This document shows, piece after piece, positions 46,735-57,986 of a stretch of 64,000 nucleotides of DNA (the stretch's first letter is position 1; each line of letters begins with the position of its first letter). The notes beneath the pieces were generated by a model that worked only from the letters and a program-made list of their open reading frames with translations, had not been told where the DNA came from and searched no databases. A program made the translations under genes and the position numbers. The stretch comes from Athripsodes cinereus (lineage: Eukaryota; Arthropoda; Insecta; Trichoptera; Leptoceridae): the NCBI GenBank assembly GCA_947579605.1, contig OX388314.1, forward strand, positions 29,685,158-29,749,157, read 5' to 3'.

Positions 46735-49035
46735 CTTTTTATTATTATCTCATATCTCATTTATTTAACAAAACAATATTAGATTCTACATTTTGAACAC
46801 AATATAAGATTAACAATAAAATTTAAATATAACATTAAATAACAAAAACCATAAAATATTAAAATAAATTTAGGTATATTCAAATGTAGAACCCCAACAT
46901 TATTCGAGTTGATTCTTCCATGATGTTCTATGAAATAGTACAATCATGGGAGATCACTTACAGAGCTACAGGGACAAAAACCTTCTTACTATCCTGGTGG
47001 ACGATAGAAGTACGGCCTTCTGCATGCTGTATTTGAGCCTGTCATCTACTCCCAGTTTTCTGAGACTGCTTGACAGACTCTTAGGTATTAAACCATTCAC
47101 AGACAACACTATAGGCACGATGATTGTGGTAGGTGTTCTCCACATATCTTTGATTTCGTGAGCAAGATCAAGATATTTTATTATCTTATCTTGCTCAGCT
47201 TTATTTAAATTTTCATCGTGCGGTATATTGATGTCTATGATGTATGTTTTACGGCATCTGCGATCATCCAATACAATATCTGGTCGATTAGCTAGAATAG
47301 TTCGATCAGTTTGAATTGGTCGATCCCAGTAGAGTTTAGTGTCATTGTTTTCAAGTACCGATACTGGACAATAATTATAGTATGGTAATTTTGATTCCTG
47401 TTCAACTAATTTAAATTTCAAAGCTAAATTTTGATGTAATATTTTTGCTACTTGATCATGTCTTTTCAAATAGTCTGTTCCGGAAAGAAGAGAACATCCA
47501 GACAAAATATGTCTTAATGTCTCTCCCTCCCGATAACAGGCTCTGCATCTATCCGAAATATTTTGTTTCATTATAAATTTAGAATAATTGTTTGTGACTA
47601 TTACTTGGTCTTGAATGGCACAAACAAATCCTTCGGTTTCGCCAAAAAGATCTCCAAATCTCAACCAATGGACCGAATCCACAGTATCAACATTCTGAGA
47701 TGTTAACACTTCATAGAATCGACCATGGAGAGACTTGGATTTCCATATGTCCATTCTATCATCATTATTCAATATCGGTAGTGAGACACTTGAGTAACCC
47801 TGATCACAAGATATTATATCATCATACCCATCTTTGTTCCTAGAATTTTGAAAAAAGTTTTTAAAGATTTCCTTGGGAGGTAGAGTCTCATTATAGATGA
47901 TCTTGGATGATGTATACGATACCTTGTCATCATCAACTTTCTGTTGATGACATCCAGCTCCGTCTGGTTCCATTTGAGTACCCCAAATGTATACAATAAT
48001 AAAGAAATAGCCCATGTATTAACTGCCCTAATTTTATTGTGTCCCGAAAGATATGTATTTAAAACTTTTTTGCATCTAATAAATAATTTTTTCTTAATAT
48101 AATTTTTTAATACTTTATGATCTAAACATAACAATTCATTAAGGCCCAAATATTTATAATGTTCATCTAAATTTATCATTCTAATATTTATTACATCTCT
48201 TTCAATATTTGGTGTTTGTGTAATTTTTCCTTTATTTACATTTAAAATTGCACATTTATCAAGACCAAATTCCATTTTAATCGTTTCAGTGAAAAATGTT
48301 GTTACTGACAGTAATCTATTTAAATTAGTATGATTTGGTGCATATAATTTAATGTCATCCATATAAAACAAATGAGAAATTTTGCTTCCACCTCTCTTTA
48401 ACTGAAATCCAATATTTGTATTTTTCAAAGTGTACTTAATGAGTTTAGTGCAAAACAAAACCAGAACGGACTCAGACTGTCACTCTGATAAATTCCACGA
48501 TTTATGTCTATCGAATCACAAACGTACCCTCCCGATGGCATTGTTACATTAATTTTTGTTTTCCAATTTGTCATACTATTTTTTAAGAAATTTATAATTT
48601 TTATTTCAATTTTGTAGATTTCTAATACCTTGATAAGCCACGAATGAGGAATCAAAAGCTTTTTTATAATGTATCCATGCCATCGAAATGTTACGCTTGT
48701 TATGTCTCACTTGTTCACATATGACACTATTAATCAGAAGCAGTTCTTTGGTGCCACGAGATCCTCTCGCACAACCATTTTGTCTGACCGATAAAATGTT
48801 ATTTTGATTGATGAACAATTTAATTTTATTTGACAAAATGGATGTGAAAAGTTTATAATTAGTTGGTAAACATGTTATCGGTCGAAAATCTTCTGGAAGT
48901 GTTGCGTTATTTTTTTTAGGGATCATATACGTGACACCAGTTGTAAAGAAACTAGAAAGTACACAATCCTCTAATGCAGTTTGAAATTGATTTGCCAAAA
49001 CATTGTGTAAATTTGTAAATCTTTTGAGCCAAAAA
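46735..49035 (-). mobile_element. R4/Dong-like LINE with restriction-like endonuclease, decayed
   Basis: Minus-strand element whose right (5') edge abuts telomeric TTAGG repeats at 49036. Pieces in order: YMIPKKNNATLPEDFRPITC (RT fingers), HYKKAFDS (motif A), a degenerate QSDSLSP (motif B), FYMDDIKLY (catalytic), then CRACYREGETLRHILSGC (CCHC knuckle) and RPDIVLDDRRCRKTYIIDIN (restriction-like endonuclease PD...D). RT before a C-terminal REL endonuclease, with no APE domain, is the layout of the R2/R4 group. ATAATAATAAA at the 3' edge (plus 46735-46746) resembles a Dong-type TAA tail. At least three frameshifts break it. Confidence 0.75.
46966..48998 (-). pseudogene. RT/REL-endonuclease polyprotein fragments of the R4/Dong-like LINE
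   Basis: Frames 48998-48606, 48655-48425, 48458-47814 and 48015-46966 overlap in different phases and together cover RT fingers to the C-terminus, so single-base indels are the cause. Catalytic FYMDD is retained, as is the CCHC plus PD-D nuclease end. Confidence 0.75.
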
Positions 49036-49079
49036 GTTAGGTTAGGTTAGGTTAGGTTAGGTTAGGTTAGGTTAGGTTG
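49036..49079 (+). repeat. Interstitial TTAGG stub
   Basis: About eight (GTTAG)-phase telomeric repeats, ending GGTTG before a 17-nt T run that is the poly-A tail of telomeric retrotransposon copy 1. Marks the junction of chromosome-internal sequence and the telomeric domain. Confidence 0.95.
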
Positions 49080-49553
49080 TTTTTTTTTTTTTTTTTGCTC
49101 TTTATTATCTATCCTGCTTAATTATGCAAGATCTTATCACATTACATTCTTTATATTCATTAACTTATTTTAGTATAACATTTGTCTAACCCATTTGTTA
49201 AATATACAATCGAGCTATTGAGTCGTCATTTTCTTTCCATCTTTCTCTTTAGTCATCCATCTTAATTTGATTACAATATACATCTAAATTTAATATCTAT
49301 CGACTATGCTTACTTATTTATTCTAGTATACAACTCATTTTTTCCTTTTGCTAATTAATCAAATTTCTATCCCTTGATTCTGTTAAATTACAATACTAGG
49401 TACACTCAATAGTATTATACAATAATAATACAAAACTTCCATTATACAAATAATAATAATAATGCCAAGTATTTTTATTCTGCTTATTTACATGAATTCA
49501 TTGTGTGATTTGATTTTAAGCATCTTATTTATTCTTATATCTAATTCCATACT

Positions 49554-52238
49554 TTATACATTGTTTGTTACTTCAACCATTCTCTCTCTTTCATCCTCTT
49601 CATTCATCCTTCTCATTTTAATTACACTCGTTCTCAAAAATTCTGCAAACACTTTCCACGCCACTTTGTTGGTCGTAATTTGTTTCAAGTTGTTAAATTC
49701 TACGTCATTCATTTCACACATTTTGCTTATGTTATATCTCTCCCTTTCCACCACTGGGCAGTTGTATATCACATGGAATATGTCTTGCACCGATTCGCCG
49801 TCACATGGGCAGTACGGTTCCTCTCTTTTCTTAAATCTGTGTAGATATTGCCTGAACGCCCCGTGCCCCGTGACGGCCTGGGTCAGCTCATACGACACTC
49901 CAGCCTCCCCAATCGCTCGGACCGCATCTCCAGTGCTTGCAAAAAACTTTCTTGTGACCTCTCCGGTCTCGGAGCTTTGGTATCTATTGTTCCACTCCTC
50001 CAGAGTTTTTTCGTGAATTAATCTCTTCGCGAAGCTGATGGGAAGACAGTCATACGCTGGGGCTACTTTTCTCTTGGTCGCCAGCTTTGCGAGCTCATCC
50101 GCTCTCTCGTTTCCCGGATTGTCATTATGTGCCTTTACCCAGTGAAATGCGACTTTATGTTTACCATCCTTCTCCAAAGTTTCCAATACTTTACGGATGT
50201 CGCTTACTAATGGATTCACGGATCCTGGATTTTTCATTGCCTGTAAGCCCGAAAAGCTGTCACTCAGGACTCTTATGAACGACTGAGTTTTTACATTACG
50301 CTTGATCCATTCCAGCGACTCCCGCACAGCCACCAGTTCGGCCTGAAACACCGAGCACTCGTCTGCCAACTTTATCATCCTCGAAGTGATCTCTATCTCG
50401 TTCCTATACACCACGAAGGCCGCCCCCACCCGTTCTTCCAGCTTGCTGCCGTCTGTATAGATGTCATAGTCCGTTTCCAGCTCCTCGTTTTCCTGAGTAT
50501 GAATTTCTATTTCTCTGCGTCGAGCCGGATGATTAAGGCACCTGATGCTGACCTTGGTTTGGAACCCTCTGTCCTGAGGAATACCTTCTAAGACTCCAGT
50601 CGATTTGACAACGTATGCTTCTCGCTTCTCCCGAATTATTAGATCCAGCGGTTTTATTCCGGCAATAGCTAGCACTGCCGAAGTTGATATGGTCCTATAT
50701 CCTTTGGCTATCTGGATCGCAATGAGCCGTTGTACTCCAATCAACTTTTGGCTGTTTGCTTTGCTCTTGGCTCCCTCAAACCACACTGGCGCACCGAACG
50801 TACATACTGGTACAAAAATATAGTTGTATAGTATCTTGACCACCTCTGGCGCCAATCCCCAGGTGGCCTTGGTTGCGCTTATGAGTTTTTTATGTATTTT
50901 TAGCGCCTTACTGCATGCGTGTTCCACCTGGGCGCCCCATGTCAACCCACTATCCATTATTATCCCCAGGATTTTTATATTTGGTTTAATTTCAAGCTCA
51001 GTACCTTTCATTTTGATTTTTGGTCTTTCATACCTCAGCCTTCTGGTGACTATCATTACATTAGTCTTTTCGGGTGCGAATTGCAATTTGACCCTGTCCC
51101 CCCAGTCTGATATAGCATTTAGCAGAGATTCACATCTCCTCTCGAGGCTTTCGCTGCTCTTGTCAGAGATTGCTATGAGGAGATCGTCAGCGTATGCATG
51201 ACAGTACACATTCTGGTTCAACGAATACTCCAACACTTCATCTATGATTATATTCCATAGAATTGGTCCCAACACCGACCCCTGTATGCATCCTTTGGTT
51301 ACCATTTTCCTATACTTTTTTCCAGCATGACATAGCGATATATTTCTATTTTCCATATAGCTTTTAAGAGTGTAAAACAGGTTCTTCGGGATCGACTTCG
51401 CCCTGATGTTACTCAAGATTTGCGGCCACCAGGCGTTATCAAAGGCACCTCTTATATCCAGTGACACCACAGCAACAATTTCCTTTGAATTTCTTTTATC
51501 TCTGATGTAATCCGTCGCAGCCACCAGCGCATCCTCCACACTCCGCTGGGGAAGGAAGCCGAACTGTTTCTCGGAGATTCTGCCCTTTGTTGTCAGGAAC
51601 CATGTAATTCTATGACTTAGTACTTTTTCAAATATTTTACCCAGAACCGGTAATAGGCCAATGGGTCTATATGATCTGATATCTAAATAGTCTTCTTTAC
51701 CCGGTTTAGGTATGATGATTGTTTGTGCTGATTTCCAGCTGACAGGGAAATGTCCTATCTCTAGACATCTATTTAGGAGAGCAACATAGACCTCCACATC
51801 AGCCAGTATGGCGTTCAGACAAATGTCCGCCGTTAAGTGGTCCTCTCCGGGAGCTTTATCGTGGCTCATTTTCTCTGCAATGTTGATTACCTCAGTCGTC
51901 GTTATTTCCGGATCCACATCGTCAACACTGTATTCGGAATTCCACGCATGTCTTATTTCTTTTTGTGTATCATTTTCATCATCCTCGCAATCATCCGGAT
52001 AAAAAGTCTGCAGAAATTTCTTGGCACTGTCCTCAGCGGAATCGCATCTCCTACCTTCACTCTTCACTATTGACGGTACCTGAGTTTTTTTTGTTCTTGA
52101 TAATACTTTATTTATTCCGTTCCATACAGTATCCTTGGTTTGTTCTTGACAAAACTCTTTCCAGCTTGCTATTTTTGATTGATTTAGTTCTTCCGCGAAT
52201 TTCTTCTTGTCATTTATGTAAATTTCGAGCACTGCCAA
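49554..52238 (-). pseudogene. Telomeric LINE copy 1 ORF2, RT and RNase H part
   Basis: 894 aa in the same frame as the endonuclease ORF; only one TAG (52272-52274) and 11 codons separate them. RT motifs: APGEDHLTAD, SYRPIGLLPV, KQFGFLPQRS, VVSLDIRGAFDNAWW (motif A), GCIQGSVLGPILW (motif B), HAYADDLLIAI (catalytic). Then RNase H: IYTDGSKLEERVG, FQAELVAVRESL, VLSDSFSG and HWVKAHNDNPGNERAD, giving the D-E-D-D/H set. C-terminal knuckle: CPCDGESVQDIFHVIYNC. All catalytic residues are present; the break is upstream. The RT copies element RNA into the telomere. Confidence 0.9.
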
Positions 52239-52271
52239 TCTTCTCCTCCCTGTAGCATTTGATAACCTGCG

Positions 52272-53291
52272 CTATATTTTCTTGAGATCTCCTGACTTAT
52301 TTTCGAGGTCACTGTTCCACCACGGCGGTTTCTTTTTTCTGTTTTTGCGAATTATTTGCTGGCATTCTTTATCACATGTATCTTGAACTGTTTTTGTATA
52401 CAAATTTACAATGTCGTTAATCTCGTCCGCACTCGAGTTCTCTATCTTACTCACATTTATGTTGTTTTCGATTAAGGTCCGCTTCACTGTTTCTTGAAAG
52501 TTCTTCCAATTCGTGTTTTTGGTGTAATATTTCCTCGTACTGTGCTGGTCTGTGCGCGTTGTGTGTTCCCTCAGAGAAAATGATATGGCGTTATGGTCCG
52601 ACAGAGTTATAATCTCCTCGTCTACTTGCCAGTCCTGAATTTTTGTTGTTATGTCTTTCGTGCAAATCGTAAGATCTAATATGCTTTCCACCGCTTTACC
52701 CCACCTTACTGCTCTGAATGTGGGAGTACTTCCAGAATTCAGCACGCATAGATCCTTTTCTGCGAAAAATTCTGCCAGAGACCTTCCTCTATTGTCTTGT
52801 TTTTTACTTCCCCATAACGGTTGCTTGGCGTTGAAGTCCCCTCCTAATATCGTTCTCTGGCATCTAGACTCAGACAGAAGTCTCTCCAACATGATTAAAC
52901 CTTCCTCCATATCCGTGGATGGTTCCACGTACATGGAAGCGACCGTCAATTGCATACCATTATCCAGTTTGATGTTTGTAGACACTAGATTTGCTCCATT
53001 CTTATTCTTTGTAATACTTGTTATCAGTTTGTCATTGAAAATGAAAATAACAGCCTTGTTCGGATCCTCACAACTACACCCTTCCTCCCTCTGCACATTT
53101 ATAACGCCACCGTAGGTCTTGCATCTTCCAATAGTCCCAACATAAGGCTCCTGAACCAATGCCACATCGAAATCCCGTCTCCTTCCAAGAAGGATCATTT
53201 CCTCTGTTGCCGCAAGACCTCTCTGCAGGTTACACTGTATTATTTTAATTCCTTTAAATTTTTTACCATCGTTTCCACTTCCATTCGTGCT
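52272..53291 (-). pseudogene. Telomeric LINE copy 1 ORF2, APE endonuclease part
   Basis: Open frame 53198-52272 (308 aa) with LVQEPYVG, VASMYVEPS, LGGDFNAKQPLWG and LSDHNAISF, the standard APE endonuclease series of R1-clade LINEs, whose enzymes give telomere-repeat-specific nicking. Comparison with copy 2 shows the natural ATG (homologous to 57918) at about 53288-53290; in copy 1 an A run is one base shorter (plus 53264-53269, six T against seven), so translation from that ATG shifts frame within a few codons. A TAG stop at 52272-52274 separates this part from the RT. Both lesions could also be sequencing errors in homopolymer or single positions. Confidence 0.85.
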
Positions 53292-53316
53292 CCCATCAAT
53301 TACCCGGCAGTCGCCC

Positions 53317-54648
53317 TTAGCAATACTGGGTCATTCCACGAATTCTGCCATCCATAAGCTGCCAGAACGGGCATTCCCTGCTTGTTGCGAAGTGGTTTCC
53401 CATTTCGCAATTTGCACATTTTGGTATCTCTCCTTCTTTTCCTTTTTTGAGACACTCCTGGTAAGTATGCTCACCCCTGCAGAAGTTGCAGACCTTTTTG
53501 TCGTTACAATGCTTCTGCGAGTGCCCAAACTTAAGGCATCTGTAGCACTGGAGGAGGGGGCTTTCGTCCTCTACTGTGATTCTCTGGAATCCAATGTTAA
53601 CCTTGCCAGCCCCAGTCAAGACTCTCCATGTGGTTGGGCTGACCTGACATACCACGTTGTCCAGAAGGGAGTTGCGGTGTCTTTTCCTGTATTTAATCTT
53701 AATTTGTTCTTCACAGGTTATATGTTTGTTTTGCTTCCTCAGAGCTTCATTGATATCCTCCTCTCGAACACCCTTGATTAGACCTCTGAAGACAACATAG
53801 GGTCTTTTTTTCTCCAACATTACTACCTTAAGCCCATGTTCAGGCGCGGAGCTATTCAATTCTGCTCCAATTTTCATTCTTTCAGCCTCCGTGCAGCAGC
53901 TCACGACCACCTTTTGATTACCGACCTTTCTGAGCCCGGCAATGCCCACACCCAGTTTTTTGACGTTGAGGTTCCTTTTTAATATTGCCTCGACATCATG
54001 TGAGGTCTTCACCGGGTCGCTAGATGCCACCACCAACGAATGCCTTGGCTCCACCCCCAATGCAGCCGCATAGCTCCTTTTCGTAACCCCAGGTGATCCC
54101 TCGCTGGTCTTCTTCAGCACCCGTATCATAGTTTCTTCCATTTTTCTCTCCAGATTCATTTCCCCCCCCACTGTCTCAAGCCTCCCGCCACTCATCTCTG
54201 TCACGATCTTGCAGGTAACCGCCATCATCTCTTCCATTTTCTTGCAGGACTGGTTCACTCTCTCGCTCAAAGCGGCCTCCTCCCCCCCATGTGCACCGCT
54301 GACCGAGCTCCGTTCCCTGCCCACTAAAGCGCACAGGTCCTTCAGGATCTTAGTTATGCCCTCTTTAATCTCCTTCTTCAGATTGCCTGAGGCGCTCAAC
54401 AGTGTAAGTCCCTTATTAACTAATGCCTGTGCGATGGCATGAGGGTTATCCTCAGCGCTTGCCCGTCTGGACGCGACCGCGTGCGGCGACACATCCCTGG
54501 ATCCAGGAGCAGAGACCGAAATCCCCATCACATTCCTAGATGGAGGCTTAATTCGGGATACAGATGCAGTCGGGGACGCCCCATCCAAGCCAGAAACCGC
54601 GCCAGACACATCAACCCCCAAAACTGCTGATACTCTCGGTTTCGACAT
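53317..54648 (-). CDS. Telomeric LINE copy 1 ORF1: Gag-like protein with three zinc knuckles
   Basis: 443 aa, intact. The N-terminal half is low complexity; a probable coiled coil or helix stretch covers about 85-170. The middle (RHSLVVASSDPVKTSHD to VVMLEKKRPYVVFRGLIKGV) is the ORF1 core of R1-clade LINEs. Near the end are CYRCLKFGHSQKHC (C-x2-C-x4-H-x4-C), CNFCRGEHTYQEC (C-x2-C-x3-H-x4-C) and CANCEMGNHFATSREC (C-x2-C-x4-H-x6-C). Gag-like ORF1p of telomeric LINEs packages RNA and guides it to telomeres (known for TRAS/SART). It is only distantly similar to ORF1 of copy 2. Confidence 0.9.
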   Translation of the reverse strand: MSKPRVSAVLGVDVSGAVSGLDGASPTASVSRIKPPSRNVMGISVSAPGSRDVSPHAVASRRASAEDNPHAIAQALVNKGLTLLSASGNLKKEIKEGITKILKDLCALVGRERSSVSGAHGGEEAALSERVNQSCKKMEEMMAVTCKIVTEMSGGRLETVGGEMNLERKMEETMIRVLKKTSEGSPGVTKRSYAAALGVEPRHSLVVASSDPVKTSHDVEAILKRNLNVKKLGVGIAGLRKVGNQKVVVSCCTEAERMKIGAELNSSAPEHGLKVVMLEKKRPYVVFRGLIKGVREEDINEALRKQNKHITCEEQIKIKYRKRHRNSLLDNVVCQVSPTTWRVLTGAGKVNIGFQRITVEDESPLLQCYRCLKFGHSQKHCNDKKVCNFCRGEHTYQECLKKGKEGEIPKCANCEMGNHFATSRECPFWQLMDGRIRGMTQYC

Positions 54649-55130
54649 TTTGTTGGACTTTTTTCCACTTGCAGTTAAGCAAACACTACCAGAACCTTCC
54701 CAAGTCTATATTAGCAAAATTCAATGATGTTTTTCGAATTCCTCGGAAAAGAGTTCAACGCATGGGTTTTTTCAGTGTTGCTCCTAGTTTTTATGCAACC
54801 TCTATATCGTGCCCAGGAAAAACCCCTTGACAGGTTTTTCCAGATTTTCCGGAATTTTCCGGAATTTTCCGAGCTTTTCCGAGATTCTAGATGTCTTTGA
54901 ACTTTTCCGAGATTTTCCAAAATATTCCTCCTTCACTGTGTACCGTCCAAAACAAATTTTAAATGTTCACAAAAAAAATAAACACTTCACGAAACAAATT
55001 CACTGTTCAGCAGCACACGACCGCACTCGACGACATCCACAGCAGAATGGCGCTTACGACTTTTTTGCAATTGACCAACGCAGGTTCAGACTAATATTTA
55101 ATTCCACCGGTGACGATCACTACGCGACTG
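54649..55130 (-). promoter_or_regulatory. 5' leader of telomeric LINE copy 1 with repeated TTTTCCG blocks
   Basis: Plus 54830-54925 carries reiterated ATTTTCCGGA and CTTTTCCGAG units. A similar run exists in copy 2 (59560-59645), so the block is kept between the two subfamilies. The right edge matches copy 2: GGCGCTTACGAC and ACTACGCGACTGG. Non-LTR elements carry internal promoters here; promoter activity is inference. Confidence 0.5.
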
Positions 55131-55152
55131 GGTTAGGTTAGGTTAGGTTAGG
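55131..55152 (+). repeat. TTAGG stub between the two telomeric LINEs
   Basis: GGTTAGG repeated for about four telomeric units, then a T run (55153-55167) that is the poly-A tail of copy 2. Confidence 0.95.
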
Positions 55153-55619
55153 TTTTTTTTTTTTTTTGCTCTTTATTGTCTATCCTGCTTAATTATGCAA
55201 GATCTTATAACATTACGTTCTTTATATTCATTAACTTATTTTAGTATAACATTTGTCTAACCCATTTGTTAAATATACAATCGAGCTATTGAGTCGTCAT
55301 TCTCTTTCCATCTTTCTCTTTAGTCATCCATCTTAATTTGATTACAACATCTGAATTTAATATCTATCGACTATGCTTACTTATTTATTCTAGTATACAC
55401 TCATTTTTTCCTTTTGCTAATTAATCAAATTTCTATCCCTTGATTCTGTTAAATTACAATACTAGGTACAATCAATAGTATTATACAATAATAATACAAA
55501 ACTTCCATTATACAAATAATAATAATCATGCTAAGTATTTTTATTCTGCTTATTTACATGAATACATTGTGTGATTTGATTTTAAGCATCTTATTTACTC
55601 TTATATCTAATTCCATACT

Positions 55620-57496
55620 TTATACATTGTTTGTTACTTCAACCATTCTCTCTCTTTCATCCTCTTCATTCATCCTTCTCATTTTAATTACACTCGTTCT
55701 CAAAAATTCTGCAAACACTTTCCACGCCACTTTGTTGGTCGTAATTTGTTTCAAGTTGTTAAATTCTACGTCATTCATTTCACACATTTTGCTTATGTTA
55801 TATCTCTCCCTTTCCACCACTGGGCAGTTGTATATCATAATTGGAATATGTCTTGCACCGATTCGCCGTCACATGGGCAGTACGGTTCCTCTCTTTTCTT
55901 AAATCTGTGTAGATATTGACTGAACGCCCCGTGCCCCGTGACGGCCTGGGTCAGCTCATACGACACTCCAGCCTCCCCAATCGCTCGGACCGCATCTCCA
56001 GTGCTTGCAAAAAACTTTCTTGTGACCTCTCCGGTCTCGGAGCTTTGGTATCTATTGTTCCACTCCTCCAGAGTTTTTTCGTGAATTAATCTCTTCGCGA
56101 AGCTGATGGGAAGACAGTCATACGCTGGGGCTACTTTTCTCTTGGTCGCCAGCTTTGCGAGCTCATCCGCTCTCTCGTTTCCCGGATTGTCATTATGTGC
56201 CTTTACCCAGTGAAATGCGACTTTATGTTTACCATCCTTCTCCAAAGTTTCCAATACTTTACGGATGTCGCTTACTAATGGATTCACGGATCCTGGATTT
56301 TTCATTGCCTGTAAGCCCGAAAAGCTGTCACTCAGGACTCTTATGAACGACTGAGTTTTTACATTACGCTTGATCCATTCCAGCGACTCCCGCACAGCCA
56401 CCAGTTCGGCCTGAAACACCGAGCACTCGTCTGCCAACTTTATCATCCTCGAAGTGATCTCTATCTCGTTCCTATACACCACGAAGGCCGCCCCCACCCG
56501 TTCTTCCAGCTTGCTGCCGTCTGTATAGATGTCATAGTCCGTTTCCAGCTCCTCGTTTTCCTGAGTATGAATTTCTATTTCTCTGCGTCGAGCCGGATGA
56601 TTAAGGCACCTGATGCTGACCTTGGTTTGGAACCTTCTGTCCTGAGGAATACCTTCTAAGACTCCAGTCGATTTGACAACGTATGCTTCTCGCTTCTCCC
56701 GAATTATTAGATCCAGCGGTTTTATTCCGGCAATAGCTAGCACTGCCGAAGTTGATATGGTCCTATATCCTTTGGCTATCTGGATCGCAATGAGCCGTTG
56801 TACTCCAATCAACTTTTGGCTGTTTGCTTTGCTCTTGGCTCCCTCAAACCACACTGGCGCACCGAACGTACATACTGGTACAAAAATATAGTTGTATAGT
56901 ATCTTGACCACCTCTGGCGCCAATCCCCAGGTGGCCTTGGTTGCGCTTATGAGTTTTTTATGTATTTTTAGCGCCTTACTGCATGCGTGTTCCACCTGGG
57001 CGCCCCATGTCAACCCACTATCCATTATTATCCCCAGGATTTTTATATTTGGTTTAATTTCAAGCTCAGTACCTTTCATTTTGATTTTTGGTCTTTCATA
57101 CCTCAGCCTTCTGGTGACTATCATTACATTAGTCTTTTCGGGTGCGAATTGCAATTTGACCCTGTCCCCCCAGTCTGATATAGCATTTAGCAGAGATTCA
57201 CATCTCCTCTCGAGGCTTTCGCTGCTCTTGTCAGAGATTGCTATGAGGAGATCGTCAGCGTATGCATGACAGTACACATTCTGGTTCAACGAATACTCCA
57301 ACACTTCATCTATGATTATATTCCATAGAATTGGTCCCAACACCGACCCCTGTATGCATCCTTTGGTTACCATTTTCCTATACTTTTTTCCAGCATGACA
57401 TAGCGATATATTTCTATTTTCCATATAGCTTTTAAGAGTGTAAAACAGGTTCTTCGGGATCGACTTCGCCCTGATGTTATTATCGTTCTCTGGCAT
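55620..57496 (-). pseudogene. Telomeric LINE copy 2 ORF2, RT C-terminal and RNase H part
   Basis: Frames 57496-55835 and 55838-55620. Starts after the internal deletion at NNIRAKSIPKNLFYTL, so RT motif A and everything before it is lost; motif B, YADD, RNase H and the C-terminal knuckle remain. At about 55838-55843 two extra bases (ATCATAATTGG against ATCACATGG in copy 1) shift the frame within the C-terminal CCHC. Confidence 0.9.
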
Positions 57497-57918
57497 CTAG
57501 ACTCAGACAGAAGTCTCTCCAACATGATTAAACCTTCCTCCATATCCGTGGATGGTTCCACGTACATGGAAGCGACCGTCAATTGCATACCATTTTCCAG
57601 TTTAATGTTTGTAGACACTAGATTTGCTCCATTCTTATTCTTTGTAATACTTGTTATCAGTTTGTCATTGAAAATAAAAATAACAGCCTTGTTCGGATCC
57701 TCACAACTACACCCTTCCTCCCTCTGCACATTTATAACGCCACCGTAGGTCTTGCATCTTCCAATAGTCCCAACATAAGGCTCCTGAACCAATGCCACAT
57801 CGAAATCCCGTCTCCTTCCAAGAAGGATCATTTCCTCTGTTGCCGCAAGACCTCTCTGCAGGTTACACTGTATTATTTTAATTCCTTTAAATTTTTTTAC
57901 CATCGTTTCCACTTCCAT
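57367..57918 (-). pseudogene. Telomeric LINE copy 2 ORF2, endonuclease fragment
   Basis: From ATG 57918 (MEVETMVKKFKGIKIIQCNL) through LVQEPYVG and VASMYVEPS, then cut by the internal deletion after LSESRCQRTI; the frame runs out in RT sequence read out of phase, ending at 57367. It preserves the ORF2 start that is frameshifted in copy 1. Confidence 0.9.
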
Positions 57919-57986
57919 TCGTGAACTCCTCTGTGGCCTCTCTTCCTCTCTGCAAATTACACTGCATCACAACTATACGATCTTTC

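Larger units (their letters stand above)
49080..55130 (-). mobile_element. Telomere-specific R1-clade LINE (TRAS/SART-like), copy 1
   Basis: 6.05 kb, minus strand, with TTAGG repeats on both sides. The poly-A tail (plus T run 49080-49096) faces the centromere; the 5' end (ACTACGCGACTGG) faces the chromosome end. ORF1 lies at 54648-53317 (CCHC knuckles), ORF2 at about 53291-49554 (APE endonuclease, RT, RNase H, C-terminal CCHC), the 5' leader at 54649-55130, the 3' region at 49097-49553. The poly-A joins GGTT on the TTAGG strand, which suits an endonuclease that nicks between T and A of TTAGG, as recalled for TRAS1. ORF2 is damaged by a 1-nt loss near its start and by one in-frame TAG. TRAS versus SART is undecided. 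Confidence 0.9.

Noticed and set aside
49462..50016. Plus-strand frames opposite telomeric LINE ORF2
   Set aside because: Antisense shadows; repeated identically over copy 2 because the DNA is the same.
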